From the NCBI RefSeq assembly GCF_029542785.1, contig NC_083375.1, positions 434,001-498,000 of the forward strand: 64,000 bases of DNA, written 5' to 3'. This document shows, in pieces, positions 43,201 through 52,119 of this stretch (within the stretch, counting starts at the first letter, position 1; each line of letters starts with the position of its first letter). Both the position numbers and the translations under genes were made by a program. The notes below the pieces were generated by a model. The model had not been told where the DNA came from, ran no database searches, and saw only the letters and a list, made by a program, of their open reading frames with translations. The stretch is from Malassezia japonica (taxonomy: Eukaryota; Basidiomycota; Malasseziomycetes; Malasseziales; Malasseziaceae).

Positions 43201-43707
43201 GCTGCTGCCGCGGCTCGTAGTACTCGCTTTACCGCCGAGCGCAATGGTGATCGCCGTGAGGATCGCGCTCTTGCCGCTGCCGTTGTGGCCGATAATAAAG
43301 TTGATGCGGGGGCCGAGATCGATGCTCAGATTGCGATGGCACATGAAGTTGATCATGTCCACCCGCTCAATCACGCCCATCGACGCACTCTGTAGGGTAT
43401 CGAGGGTATCGGAGTGGGTATCAAGCGGGCGTGTCGGCGAAGGCGTGTTGGGCTCGCTTGCCTCGGCGTGGGACGCGCCGTGCGTCCCGTTGGCAAGCGG
43501 AGCAGTCGCAGAATGGACATCCATGGGAGAGCCAGCTTCGTCTGTGGCAGTACCCTCGTGCTCGGCCGTCTCGATCACGGTCTCGTCTGCCGCGTCCGCC
43601 GCATCGTCCTCGCCCACCAGCTCCTCGTGCTCGTCGCTCGCTTCGCGCTCGTCTCCGTCCTCTGACGGTGTATCTATACGCGCGCGTTTCGACTGTCTTA
43701 GCTCCAT
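40262..43707 (-). CDS. SMC6: Structural maintenance of chromosomes protein 6
   Basis: The ATPase arm of the SMC5/6 complex for DNA repair and recombination; 1132 residues. After a disordered acidic N-terminus come INFMCHRNL and Walker A GHNGSGKSA, then long coiled coils around a hinge (ARWAPVVESVLNDHLNAFCV). The C-terminal head has LSGGEKSFSTICLLLSLWEAI and CLDEFDVFMDAVNR. Introns near the 3' end are 25 nt (40434-40410) and 22 nt (40329-40308); they join KMI to IDAAKASLGVQYVLITPQNM and finish with PEVQVHRMRDPERRN. The start at 43707 (MELRQSKRARID) is the first ATG after an unsupported upstream extension. Confidence 0.95.
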
Positions 43708-43873
43708 TACGTACAAACAGCTCGAGCTCGTCCGCGTGCGCGCTCCCCCCCAGCGCGTCGCTGTGTCGCTTCGCCATCGCCACTCCACAAGACGCGTCGC
43801 GCAACACACGCAGATCCCCAAGGGCATAATTCCCATTACCGCAGCGGGCTCTTTCCTCCACGCCACGAAGAAG
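43708..43873. promoter_or_regulatory. Divergent promoter between SMC6 and the Tom5-like gene
   Basis: 166 bp between start codons. The SMC6 reading frame happens to stay open upstream to 43866 but without a useful ATG. No distinct motif is seen. Confidence 0.35.
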
Positions 43874-44073
43874 ATGTTCGGAGGTAGGTCGATCGACTTA
43901 TGCAGGAGCGCCCACCCCCTCGCCGCTCGAGCAGGCTATTGCGCGTCTGCAGGCGCGCCGCAGCATGCAGTCCTTTGCCGTGCTGATCGGTGTGCTGCAC
44001 TTTGGTACGTCGCCATCCTAACGCAGCCCCCTACCTGGTGCACTACCTCACCGGCGTGCTCCGCCGTGCGTAA
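43874..44073 (+). CDS. TOM5: Tom5-like small subunit of the mitochondrial outer-membrane translocase
   Basis: Visible only after splicing: exons 43874-43883 (10 nt), 43906-44004 and 44027-44073, with two 22-nt introns (43884-43905, 44005-44026). The product is 51 residues. It begins MFGGAPTPSPLEQAIARL, then a short basic stretch, and ends with one tail-type helix SFAVLIGVLHFAPYLVHYL. The MFG(G) start, the size, and a single C-terminal helix with F(A/S)P ahead of its last turn match fungal Tom5 proteins, which help pass precursors to Tom40. Both introns are consensus. The match is short, so the assignment is likely rather than certain. Confidence 0.75.
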
Positions 44074-44085
44074 TGTATACAGAAA

Positions 44086-45159
44086 CTACAAATTCGACTT
44101 GCGCTCTTCCGCGGCCTGGATCCAGTCCTCATCGGGATCCACGGCGTGTGCGAACTTCTCGGTCTTGACCTCATCGGCCTCCTGCACCTCGTTGGGGTCG
44201 ATGATGTACTTCAGTAGGAAGGCCGCAATGATGTCAAAGTACTTGGGGTCGAGGCACGTGTCGTCTGTGTCAGTCTTGAGACATACTGTGCATCGCGCCA
44301 GGGAACAAGTGAAACTCCTTCCGGGTGCTGGGGCAGCGCTCGTAGAGCTCGCGCATGTGGCTCGGCGGGACCAGCTCGTCGCTGCCGCCGCTCAGAAAGA
44401 GCACCGGGGTGGTCTTGGGGACCTTTTGCACCGACTCAAACGAGGGCCAGTGCTCGCGGCACAGGAACGAAAAGGGGCCGAGGAGCGGCAGGAGCGTCGG
44501 GATGAGCTGGGGGATGCTCAGGAACCTGTCTTAGCTCGAAAAACGTACGTGTTCTCCAGAATCGCACCACGCACACTCTTGGGGTTGCGCGCCGCGAGGT
44601 CGATCGAGACCGCACCGCCGATGCTCTGCCCGTAGACGATAATGTCGGTGCGGGAGAGCGTGGGGTGCGCGCGCATCCAGTCGAGCATCGTCTGAGCGTC
44701 GATGCGCAGGCCCATCTCGGACGCCTCGCCGGACGACAGACCGTAGCCACGGTAGGACAGCATCACGACATTGCAGCCCATGCGGCGGTAAAAGACGACC
44801 GCAAGCGGCAGGCGGTGGCCCTGCGTCAGTTTCATTGTACGCACCATGTTGCCCGCGTTCGCGTGGAACATGAGAATCGTCGGCCGCTGCTTCGCCACGC
44901 CGTCCTCATCCGCACCGTCCGAGCCTTTCTGGAGCATGACGTACGCATGCAGCTTCTCCCCGTCCGGCGTCGCGAGACGGTACTCGTTGAACGGCAAATC
45001 GTAGCGATCGGGCGTGTCGACCTCCGTGCGCGAGCCCTCGGGGAACGAAGAGGGGTAGATCAGCCCGCGCTGGTACACAAACAGCAGCCCGGCGGCAGAC
45101 GCAACGCCGAGCGTCACCGTGCCGAGCACCACACGCGAGACAAAGCCCCAGTTGGTCAT
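44086..45159 (-). CDS. Bem46/ABHD13-like membrane-anchored alpha/beta hydrolase
   Basis: A 342-residue hydrolase with an N-terminal anchor (VVLGTVTLGVASAAGLLFVY), followed by YQRGLIYPSSFPEGSR, the characteristic family opening. The nucleophile elbow is IVYGQSIGGAVS; the acid is in LSGGSDELVPP, and the His in HLFPGAMHNDTC. Introns of 23 nt (44548-44526) and 22 nt (44286-44265) are required; the second falls directly after the catalytic His codon. Bem46 proteins are associated with polarity and the ER or plasma membrane in fungi; the substrate is unknown. It converges on TOM5 with 12 bp between stops. Confidence 0.92.
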
Positions 45160-45210
45160 GGTCAAGTGCACAAGCCATCTACTCGGCCGAGCTCCTTCCC
45201 AGGGCGGACG

Positions 45211-46822
45211 ATGGCCGCGCCATTGTACAGTGCGTAGCGAAGCTGACCCAGCCACTCAGTCCGGCAGGCTTTGGCATGCGTACGTTGCGCGACTCACCCA
45301 GCGGTCAGATTCTCGTAGCGACGGTCGGATTGCCCGCGCGCGGCAAGACGCACCTCGCCCATGCCATCCAGCGCTACCTGTTTTGGCTCGGCGTAAAGTG
45401 CAAGGTGTTTAACCTCGCGAATGTGCGCCGCGACGTGCTCGGACCGGTCGAGGACCTGCCGAGCGATTACTTTGGCACGGGACCCAAGTCGGACGAGACC
45501 GCTGCAAAGAAGAAGCAGGTCCAGGCGCAGGTCAAGCACAAGATTGAAGAGTTCTTTGAACAGGGCGGCCAGGTCGCCGTCTACGACGCAAATAACAGCA
45601 ACCAGAAGCAGCGCGATGAGATCCGGAAGCACTTTTCGGAGCGCAAAGTGCAGATCATGTTTATTGGTGCGTTGCCTTTCTCACACAGAATGCCTGTGCG
45701 ACGACGACGAAATGATCTCGCGCAACATCCGCTCCGTCTTCCACTACTCGCCGGATGTACGTCGCTATGCTCACACAGTACGTCGGCTGGGACCTGTGCG
45801 AGGTCATGCGCTCGTTCCACAAGCGCATCGAGCAGCACGAGATCGAGTACGAGCCCATCACCGATCCCTCGTTTCCCCACGTCCAGCTGCTCAACCTCGG
45901 CGAGCGGATCGTGGTGAACAACGTGGGGGGGTATCTGCAGAACAGGATCGTCTTCTTTCTCATGAACATCCACAACCGCGACCGGACGATCTACTTTGCG
46001 CGCGCGGGCGAGGCCCTGATCGAGCACTCGTACAAGGCGGACGCCGAGCTCTCGTCGCTCGGCGCGGAATACTCCAAGTGCCTCTCCGAGTTTGTGCACT
46101 CGCTGCGCGAGAACAAGCTGCACCCAGACGACCAAAATTCGGCGCTGTCGCAGCGCCACACCATCTCCTGGATATCGGACCAGTCGAGCCAGCCCATGTC
46201 GCCGATGCCGGGCAACGCGGGCCGCAAGCTGAACGTGTGGTGCTCGACGCGCAAGCGCTCCGTGCTCACCGCCGCACCGTTCCGCGAGCGGGGGTGCAAG
46301 GTGTTTGAGCAGACGCGCCTCTGCGAGATGAACCCGGGCGTGGTTGACGGCATGAGCTTGGAAGAGATTCTGCAGCGCTTCCCAGACAGCGTCGAGACTA
46401 AGGAGCGTGACCCGTACAGCTTCCGCTTTCCGCGCGCAGAGAGCTACCACGACCTCGCGATCCGCCTCGAGCCGGTGATCTTTGAGCTGGAGCGTACGCG
46501 CCAGGACGTGCTCATCATCGGACAGTCGTCCGTGCTGCGCTGCCTCATTGCCTACTTGCAGGGAAACAAGCCCTCGGAAATTCCCTTCATCCAGGTGCGC
46601 GAGGGCGACCTGGTCGAAATCACGCCGCAGGCGTTTGGCGTCTCGTCGCGCGTCTACTCTTTCTGGGACCCCGAAAAGAAGCGCGAGGAACGCGACATTG
46701 AGTTTGCGATGCGCGCCACCGCGGCACTCGCACAGCAGACCGAGGAGGTGGACGCGGCCGAGGCGAGCCCGGAACTCGACCAGATCGCGCACCAGACCGC
46801 CGACGTTGCCCGCAACTTGTAG
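45211..46822 (+). CDS. 6-phosphofructo-2-kinase with a degenerate bisphosphatase domain
   Basis: It makes fructose 2,6-bisphosphate, the main allosteric activator of glycolysis. Five exons, four 22-nt introns (45230-45251, 45280-45301, 45667-45688, 45757-45778), 507 residues. Spliced start: MAAPLYTTQSGRLWHAG, then the P-loop VGLPARGKTHLA and the kinase stretch YDANNSNQKQRDEI. In the phosphatase half the catalytic RHG is RAG (Ala236 for His) in YFARAGEA, and the second His (usual ICHQAV) is Gln409 in IIGQSSVLRC. The fold otherwise persists (CEMNPGVVDGMS). I infer a kinase-only enzyme, as in yeast Pfk26. Confidence 0.93.
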
Positions 46823-46827
46823 TGTAA

Positions 46828-47841
46828 TTACTGTGTAAGCTCAATTGACGTACCCATGCATACTTGTCGCTCTTGAGGCGCATACGGCGGTCGAGCATCG
46901 CCTCGCTCAGCCGCCCTTCGCGCTGCGCTTTGACTAGGTCGCGCTGCGCGCCCGAGGCAAGGTGCACGCGCGCTCCAGCATTCCACCCTTGCCGCGACCG
47001 GCTGATGCGCTCCTCGTCGAGGATACTGCCACTGTCGAGCTTTGCAATCTTTTTCGCGGCACGCGACGCGTGGCGCACGGCGTGCCGAAACTTCCACTGC
47101 ACACTCACCTCCCACACACAGTGCTCGTCGAGCTCGGTGGCGTCGGCACGCAGCCGCCGCTTGCGGGGGCCATCGGGATTCTTGGGGTCCGACGCGGCCT
47201 CTTCCAAGGCGAGCCAGCCGCCGTGGGGGGACTGGAACGCAAAGCCACGGCGGGGGCCCAGCACCACATGATCAGGCAGGGGCGCATCAGCAGGACGCGC
47301 GTGCGCGACGTCGACCTGCTTCACGACCCACTCTTCGTGGGGGCCGCGCGCCTCGTTGAACCCGGACACGCTGCCGAAGCGGTCGCACGCAAGAAAGGTG
47401 CCTTGCACGCTTTTGAGCGTCCATTGCTCCAGCTCGGGGAGCTTGGTCGAGACCCACACCTGGTGCACGGCCTGCGGCGCGAGCTCGGCGCCGACGACCA
47501 TCGCACCGTCGTCCACGAGGTCGCTGGGGACTTCGGGGGGGGCAACGGCCGTCGACTCGACCTGTGTGAGGGGAACATTAAAGCTCAGCGCAACACCGCT
47601 GCCGCCTTCCAGGCGCTGGTAGATAAACGAGGGGCCATTGACCTCGTTGGGCGTCTCGGCTGGCACCCACGCCTGCTCGTCGCCGCCATACATCTCGGCG
47701 TCCGACTCGTCATCCGGGGCATAGCTGCGCTTGCTGCGACTTCCTTCCCCACTCGACTTGGTCTTTTTCCGCTTGGGCTGCGTCAGCCATAGCACGTACC
47801 TTGTCGCCTTTGAACGACAGCCGCAGGGACTTGCCCGACAT
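46828..47841 (-). CDS. FRG1: FRG1 family protein
   Basis: A fascin-like beta-trefoil nuclear protein linked to RNA processing and actin bundling; 322 residues. Exon 1 encodes MSGKSLRLSFKGDK, joined by a 22-nt intron (47799-47778) to PKRKKTKSSGEG. Family landmarks include SVQGTFLACDRFGSV, then GPHEEWVV and FAFQSPHGGWLAL. The C-terminus EAMLDRRMRLKSDKYAW matches the family end (DRY/DKY plus two residues). A 23-nt intron (46853-46831) then leads straight to TAA, so the last exon carries only the stop codon. Without it the frame would run on for ~70 codons, overlapping PFK-2. Confidence 0.9.
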
Positions 47842-47880
47842 CGTCTGTGGAGAATTGGCCGAATTGGCGATTCCTCCACA
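47842..47880. promoter_or_regulatory. 39-bp gap between divergent start codons
   Basis: FRG1 (minus) and the next gene (plus) start 39 bp apart. The imperfect repeat GAGAATTGGCCGAATTGGCGATTCC sits in the middle (GAATTGGCC/GAATTGGCG), a possible shared element. Confidence 0.35.
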
Positions 47881-48761
47881 ATGACGCTCGAGGCGGCCGC
47901 GGCGCGACTCGCAGCGCGACTCGCCGAGGGACTGGGGGGTCGAACGGCGAGAAAGCCCGCGGTGCCGGCGTCGGCGCTCGCTCGCCTCGCACTAGATATC
48001 GTTCTCGTTGAGGGCCGCATTCGGACAGCGACGCTGATCGATGCATTTGCACCGTCTGGGCGCGACTGCAGCGAAATTGCAAAAGCACTCAAGGACGTAC
48101 GTCGTGCTACTTACCCAGTGCCAGTGCACCGAGCTCGTGCTCATTGTATTTGCACCGGCCGACCAGGTGTTTGTAGTGAACAGGTCGTGCATGCTCCAGG
48201 CGCCAGACACGTCCGATCCTGTCTATGTGTGCGTGAACCCCGCGGTGCCTATCGACGTACGTCGCACTGCTCACTCAGCGCATACCCATGCCTCGTGGAG
48301 CACAGGAAATCCTGTCGCATATCCAAGGCGCGTGCCGCGACAGAGGGCCGGCCTACCTCTTGACCTCTTCTGCCCCCGGCGCGGCCAAGCGGTGCATGGT
48401 CCCTGCCTGTGGATGGCTCCTGGGCTACCCCGTGATCTATGCACTGCGCGAGGAGCATGCCGCGATCGCTTCCTGTCCTTTGCCACGCTCTTTTGCCACA
48501 GACGACGACTGGGAAGAGCTCGCTACCAGCCTCACAGACGTATCTCTCTACCGCGTCGAGGCACAGCTACTCTCTCCTCATACAACACACACGCTCCTTG
48601 CTTTCTCTGTACCGCATTCCCTTCCTGACGCAGATACCCTGGTCCAGCAAGCAGCGCGCACGCTCCAGCACCGCTCTCAGCAGGCGCTCGACCAACACCC
48701 ATGGCAAGCGAGTATAGCAGTACGCACTACCCAAGTACATATGGATCGCGTAGCACTGTAG
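47881..48761 (+). CDS. Conserved hypothetical protein (possibly C1orf74/DUF4504-like)
   Basis: Three exons, two 22-nt introns (48097-48118, 48257-48278), 278 residues. Splicing joins IAKALKD to CQCTELVLIVF and NPAVPID to RIPMPRGAQEIL. No signal peptide is visible. The middle has an alternating hydrophobic pattern (VYVCVNPAVP), and later GWLLGYPVIYALREEHAA recalls the UPF0739/C1orf74 family, but this is a weak by-eye impression. No catalytic motif is evident. The stop codon abuts the SERF stop (48761/48762) with zero spacer. Confidence 0.65.
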
Positions 48762-48994
48762 CTAGCTCCCTCCTTGCCCAGCAGCGGCCTTCTTCGCAGC
48801 AGCGGCCTGGGTGAGCCCCTCCACGTACCTCTTGCTTCGCACGGAGCGCGTTTGCATCCGCCTCGCGGCGCTGCGCGAGCGACATGCCGCTCGCGTTCTT
48901 TCCCTTGTTCTGGTCGGCCTGCTTTTTTTGGTTCTTGGCACGCGCAAGCTCGCGAGCGTTACCGCCTGCGTCAGTCAGACTACCTACGCGTCAT
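48762..48994 (-). CDS. SERF/4F5 family small basic protein
   Basis: Assembled from exons of 7, 137 and 45 nt around two 22-nt introns (48987-48966, 48828-48807); 62 residues. The start MTRGNARELARAKNQKKQ is the almost invariant SERF signature, and SLAQRREADANALRAKQE is the second conserved block. SERF proteins are small, highly charged modifiers of amyloid aggregation and may also bind RNA. The tail is Ala/Lys-rich and ends GQGGS. The first exon is just ATGACGC, so no ordinary gene call would find the true start. Confidence 0.9.
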
Positions 48995-49106
48995 GACGGC
49001 GAGAAGGCACGTGGATCGTGTAAGCACCTAGGCCTAATGGGCTCATTTAATCGTGCACGGACATGCGGGGGAAGCTCGCTTATCGGACGAGTCATTTTTG
49101 AACACG

Positions 49107-50192
49107 ATGCTCCGGATCCTGTCTCGGGTCCACGCGCCGCGTGCGTTCGCGCCGAATGCCGGTGCCCGCTACTACAGTGTGCCTAGCGCCCGTGCGCCTA
49201 GCCTGATTACGCTCGCCGACCTGAGCGCGGCCGAGATGGAGTCGCTCCTGCAGCGCTCTGCGCACTTTAAGAAAACCTGCAAGGAGCACGTCCTGAAAAA
49301 TGCTGCAATCGACAAGAGCATCAAGGACCAGACAATCGCTCTTACTTTTAGCAAGCGCAGCACGCGTACGCGTGTCGCAAGCGAATCGAGTATCGCGACG
49401 CTCGGCGGCCACCCTATGTTCCTCTCGCCGTCCGATATCCAGCTTGGCGTGAACGAGAGCCTACTTGACACGACGCACGTCATAAGCTCGATGGTCGACG
49501 GTATCATGGCTCGTGTGGGCGACCACAGCGAGATTGAGACGCTCGCGCAGTACTCCAAGGTGCCGGTGGTCAATGCGCTCTCGAGCCGCTTCCACCCCAC
49601 GCAGATCCTGGCAGACCTCCTGACGCTCCTCGAGGTCAACGCCGAGCCTGGCGCGCCGCTGCCGCCTTTGTCGAAGCTCGCGGGCCTCAAGGTCGCGTGG
49701 GTCGGCGACTCGAACAACATCCTGAACGATATGCTGGTCGCGTACCCCCGCCTGGGCATGCACCTCAGTGTCGCGGCGCCGAGTGGCGAGGCGTACGCCC
49801 GCGACCCCGTCGTGTGGGACCTGATGGAAAAGGGCCTCGCCCAGATGCCGAGCGGCGAGCCCAAGGGCGAGGTCGAGTGGTGCCACGACCCTGCCCATGC
49901 CGTGCGGGACGCGGACTACATTGTAACCGATACCTGGATCTCTATGGGCGACGAGGCGTCCAAGGACCAGCGCCTGCGCGACTTTGACGGCTTCCAGGTC
50001 ACCGAGGCGCTCGGCAAACAAGGCAACGCCAAGCCGGACTGGAGATTTTTGCACTGCCTGCCCCGCAAGGCGGAGGAGGTGGACGACGAAGTGTTCTACG
50101 GACCTCGCTCGCTCGTCTTCCCGGAAGCAGAGAACCGCAAGTGGACCATCATGGCCATCTTTGACTGGCTTTATGGCCGCAACGCTTTGTAG
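49107..50192 (+). CDS. ARG3: Ornithine carbamoyltransferase, mitochondrial
   Basis: Catalyses ornithine plus carbamoyl phosphate to citrulline in arginine biosynthesis. Intron-free, 361 residues. A presequence-like start (MLRILSRVHAPRAFAPNAGARYYS) precedes the carbamoyl-phosphate site KRSTRTR (here FSKRSTRTR), SSRFHPTQILAD, WVGDSNNILNDML, the ornithine loop DTWISMGDE and the active-site Cys in LHCLPRK. All key residues are present. The next gene starts 108 bp downstream on the same strand. Confidence 0.95.
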   Translation: MLRILSRVHAPRAFAPNAGARYYSVPSARAPSLITLADLSAAEMESLLQRSAHFKKTCKEHVLKNAAIDKSIKDQTIALTFSKRSTRTRVASESSIATLGGHPMFLSPSDIQLGVNESLLDTTHVISSMVDGIMARVGDHSEIETLAQYSKVPVVNALSSRFHPTQILADLLTLLEVNAEPGAPLPPLSKLAGLKVAWVGDSNNILNDMLVAYPRLGMHLSVAAPSGEAYARDPVVWDLMEKGLAQMPSGEPKGEVEWCHDPAHAVRDADYIVTDTWISMGDEASKDQRLRDFDGFQVTEALGKQGNAKPDWRFLHCLPRKAEEVDDEVFYGPRSLVFPEAENRKWTIMAIFDWLYGRNAL

Positions 50193-50300
50193 CGCGCATG
50201 ATCATAGTGGAATTATGCCGGGGTTAAGCCAAAATCCGCGCTCCCCAGACAGGCTACTTTCGCCACCGTGCGCGCCACTCGGTTTCTCTCGATTACCAGA

Positions 50301-50780
50301 ATGGTGTCTTTCTACGATTTGAAGGCTGCGCTGCCCAAGGGCGAGCGCTTCGATTTCTCGCAGCTGCACAACAAGGTCGTGCTGATTGTGAACACGGCCA
50401 GCAAGTGCGGCTTCACTCCGCAGTTTGAGGGCCTCGAGGAGCTGTACAAGAAGTACAACCCCAGGGGCCTCGTTGTCCTCGGCTTCCCTTGCAACCAGTT
50501 CGCCAACCAGGACCCCGAGAATGATGAGGGCATCGGCAGCTTCTGCATGAAGAACTACGGCGTGAGCTTCCCCATCATGTCCAAGTCGGACGTGAACGGC
50601 GCCCAGACCAACGAGGTCTTCAAGTGGCTCAAGCACGAGAAGCCCGGCATGCTCGGCCTCGAGGGCATCAAGTGGAACTTTACCAAGTTCCTTGTTGACC
50701 GCCAGGGCAAGGTCGTGGAGCGCTACTCGCCCACCGCCAAGCCGGAGTCGATCGCGAAGGACATCGAGAAACTTTTGTAA
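50301..50780 (+). CDS. Glutathione/thioredoxin peroxidase (GPx-like)
   Basis: A 159-residue, intron-free cysteine-type peroxidase (Hyr1/Gpx3-like). The peroxidatic Cys lies in NTASKCGFTPQFEGL; the conserved Gln/Trp triad partners are in GFPCNQFANQ and KWNFTKFLVDRQG. Cysteines at PCNQF and SFCMKNYG could serve as resolving residues, so thioredoxin is the likely reductant. In yeast the homologue also relays peroxide signals to Yap1. The ATG at 50301 (MVSFYDLKA) is the natural start; 11 upstream codons beginning with GTG are not supported. Confidence 0.94.
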   Translation: MVSFYDLKAALPKGERFDFSQLHNKVVLIVNTASKCGFTPQFEGLEELYKKYNPRGLVVLGFPCNQFANQDPENDEGIGSFCMKNYGVSFPIMSKSDVNGAQTNEVFKWLKHEKPGMLGLEGIKWNFTKFLVDRQGKVVERYSPTAKPESIAKDIEKLL

Positions 50781-50809
50781 TATCCCGTATCGCCGACCAC
50801 TCATAGAAT

Positions 50810-51075
50810 CTATTTCTTGTCGAACTGCCGCGTCCAGTTGTGTATCAAGGACTGCAATGGAGACATGGGCTTTGGTCCTTTGCTCGGCGTCTCGCTCGCG
50901 AGCTTGGGGGGGGCTGCGTGAGAAGAACGACGTACCCTCGCCCTCGCGCGCGTTCTGCGCAATGTATTCGCGCTTGCGCGACTTGTTGACTGTCTTCACC
51001 ACATACATGCTGGTGAAGAAGGCAACGATCATCGCGCCCCAGCTGCGTCAGCGAGGATACCTACGCAAAGTACAT
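50810..51075 (-). CDS. Small single-pass membrane protein of unknown function
   Basis: Seen only after splicing: exons of 11, 107 and 104 nt with two 22-nt introns (51064-51043, 50935-50914); 73 residues. It starts MYFAWGAMIVAFFTSMYVV, one helix starting at the extreme N-terminus, then a basic segment (KTVNKSRKREYIAQNAREGE) and a Pro/Lys-rich tail ending NWTRQFDKK. The shape recalls small mitochondrial inner-membrane or ER accessory proteins, but I do not recognise the family. The total length divides by three and both introns are consensus, which supports it being real. Confidence 0.7.
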
Positions 51076-51158
51076 CCGCTTCACAGACCCCGTGTGATTT
51101 CTTTCCATTATCGTGGAGGGGAAAATAGACAAGACGCGCAACGCACGGGGCAACGACG

Positions 51159-52119
51159 ATGACGAGCGCAGGGTATGACGAGCTCTTGCTCCTGCAAGCC
51201 AGCTTGGTTCCGGAAGAGTTTCAGTGGCGCGGCACGGCCGTAGAGACAGAAGCATGGCAGTCGGCTGTCGCCCAGTACGAGCAGGATGGCGCGGCGAAGA
51301 AGGACACGGTCCATTTCTCGCTGCGCGTCAACGAAGCCCTTGGCGTATGGATGAATGTGTCGCTTGATGTTGGCGGAGACGACGCGCCGCCAGGCATCAC
51401 GGTATCTGCTACGAGCCCGGACGTGTCGCTGGATGCGCTGAGTGCGGTCGTGCGCGAACGGCTCGCCGACGCGGCCAACGAAGGTGGGTAGCGTTTCTGA
51501 CGCAGACATGCCGAACCGCACCTTTGACGTATACACTGCACTGCAGGAGCATGTCGTGCATATGGAAGCAGAGCGTCCGGCGAGCAAGGAGCCTGCGCAA
51601 CCGCCGCCCGAGCCTGTGCCTACGCAAACGTCGATGAAGCGCGTTATTTTCTGGTCGCACCACCTCATTGCCCCTTCCAAACGCAAGCAGTTTGCGGCAT
51701 GGTGCCCTGAGCTACAGGTATGGGGCCTATTCAAGCTAGGGTGCGTTGCTTTACTTATGCAGGTATCCTGGCTTTCTCTGCTTTGAAGGCGAGGCGGACG
51801 ACGTGGACGAGATGGTGCAGCGCGTCAAGGTGCGCATTCCGACTAACGCAGGGAATGCAGTGGCACGCCATCTCGATGCGTGTCGAGGTCAGCTGGACTA
51901 GTACTACCGGCAACCTGGACGAGGCGCTGCGGTCGTGTCTGCTCGCGCACGGCCGCGATGCGCTGCGTGCACCTGGCAAGCTGCGGGTGGATGTCAAAGA
52001 GCTCGACGATATGGGCAAATTTGTCGCAGAGTACGCCTCCGTTCTTACACAGACTACGAACGCTATCACTACCCGAGGACGAGATTGCGGATGCGTGCCA
52101 TCTACGCAAGTCTCAGTAG
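51159..52119 (+). CDS. RWD domain protein with C-terminal DUF1115 (RWDD2-like)
   Basis: Five exons, four 22-nt introns (51484-51505, 51741-51762, 51830-51851, 52031-52052), 290 residues. The N-terminal RWD domain begins YDELLLLQASLVPEEF. The DUF1115 part shows VIFWSHHLIAPSKRKQFAAWCPEL, then across introns GYPGFLCFEGEADDVDEMVQRVKGMQWHAISMRVEV, the pattern of RWDD2A/B and fungal relatives. RWD folds mediate protein contacts; no enzymatic role is known. Donors GTGGGT, GTGCGC and GTACGC here are looser than the GTACGT norm. Confidence 0.88.

Noticed and set aside
41854..43395. Long plus-strand frame opposite SMC6
   Set aside because: Leu/Arg/Val-rich reverse-complement shadow of coiled-coil codons.
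40237..43866. SMC6 frame extended upstream to 43866 and downstream to 40237
   Set aside because: The upstream part has no suitable ATG and overlaps the divergent promoter; downstream the unspliced frame diverges from the SMC6 C-terminus, which two introns restore.
46620..48092. A 490-codon minus frame covering FRG1
   Set aside because: It reads through both FRG1 introns and into PFK-2 and the divergent gene; the spliced 322-residue form matches the family ends.
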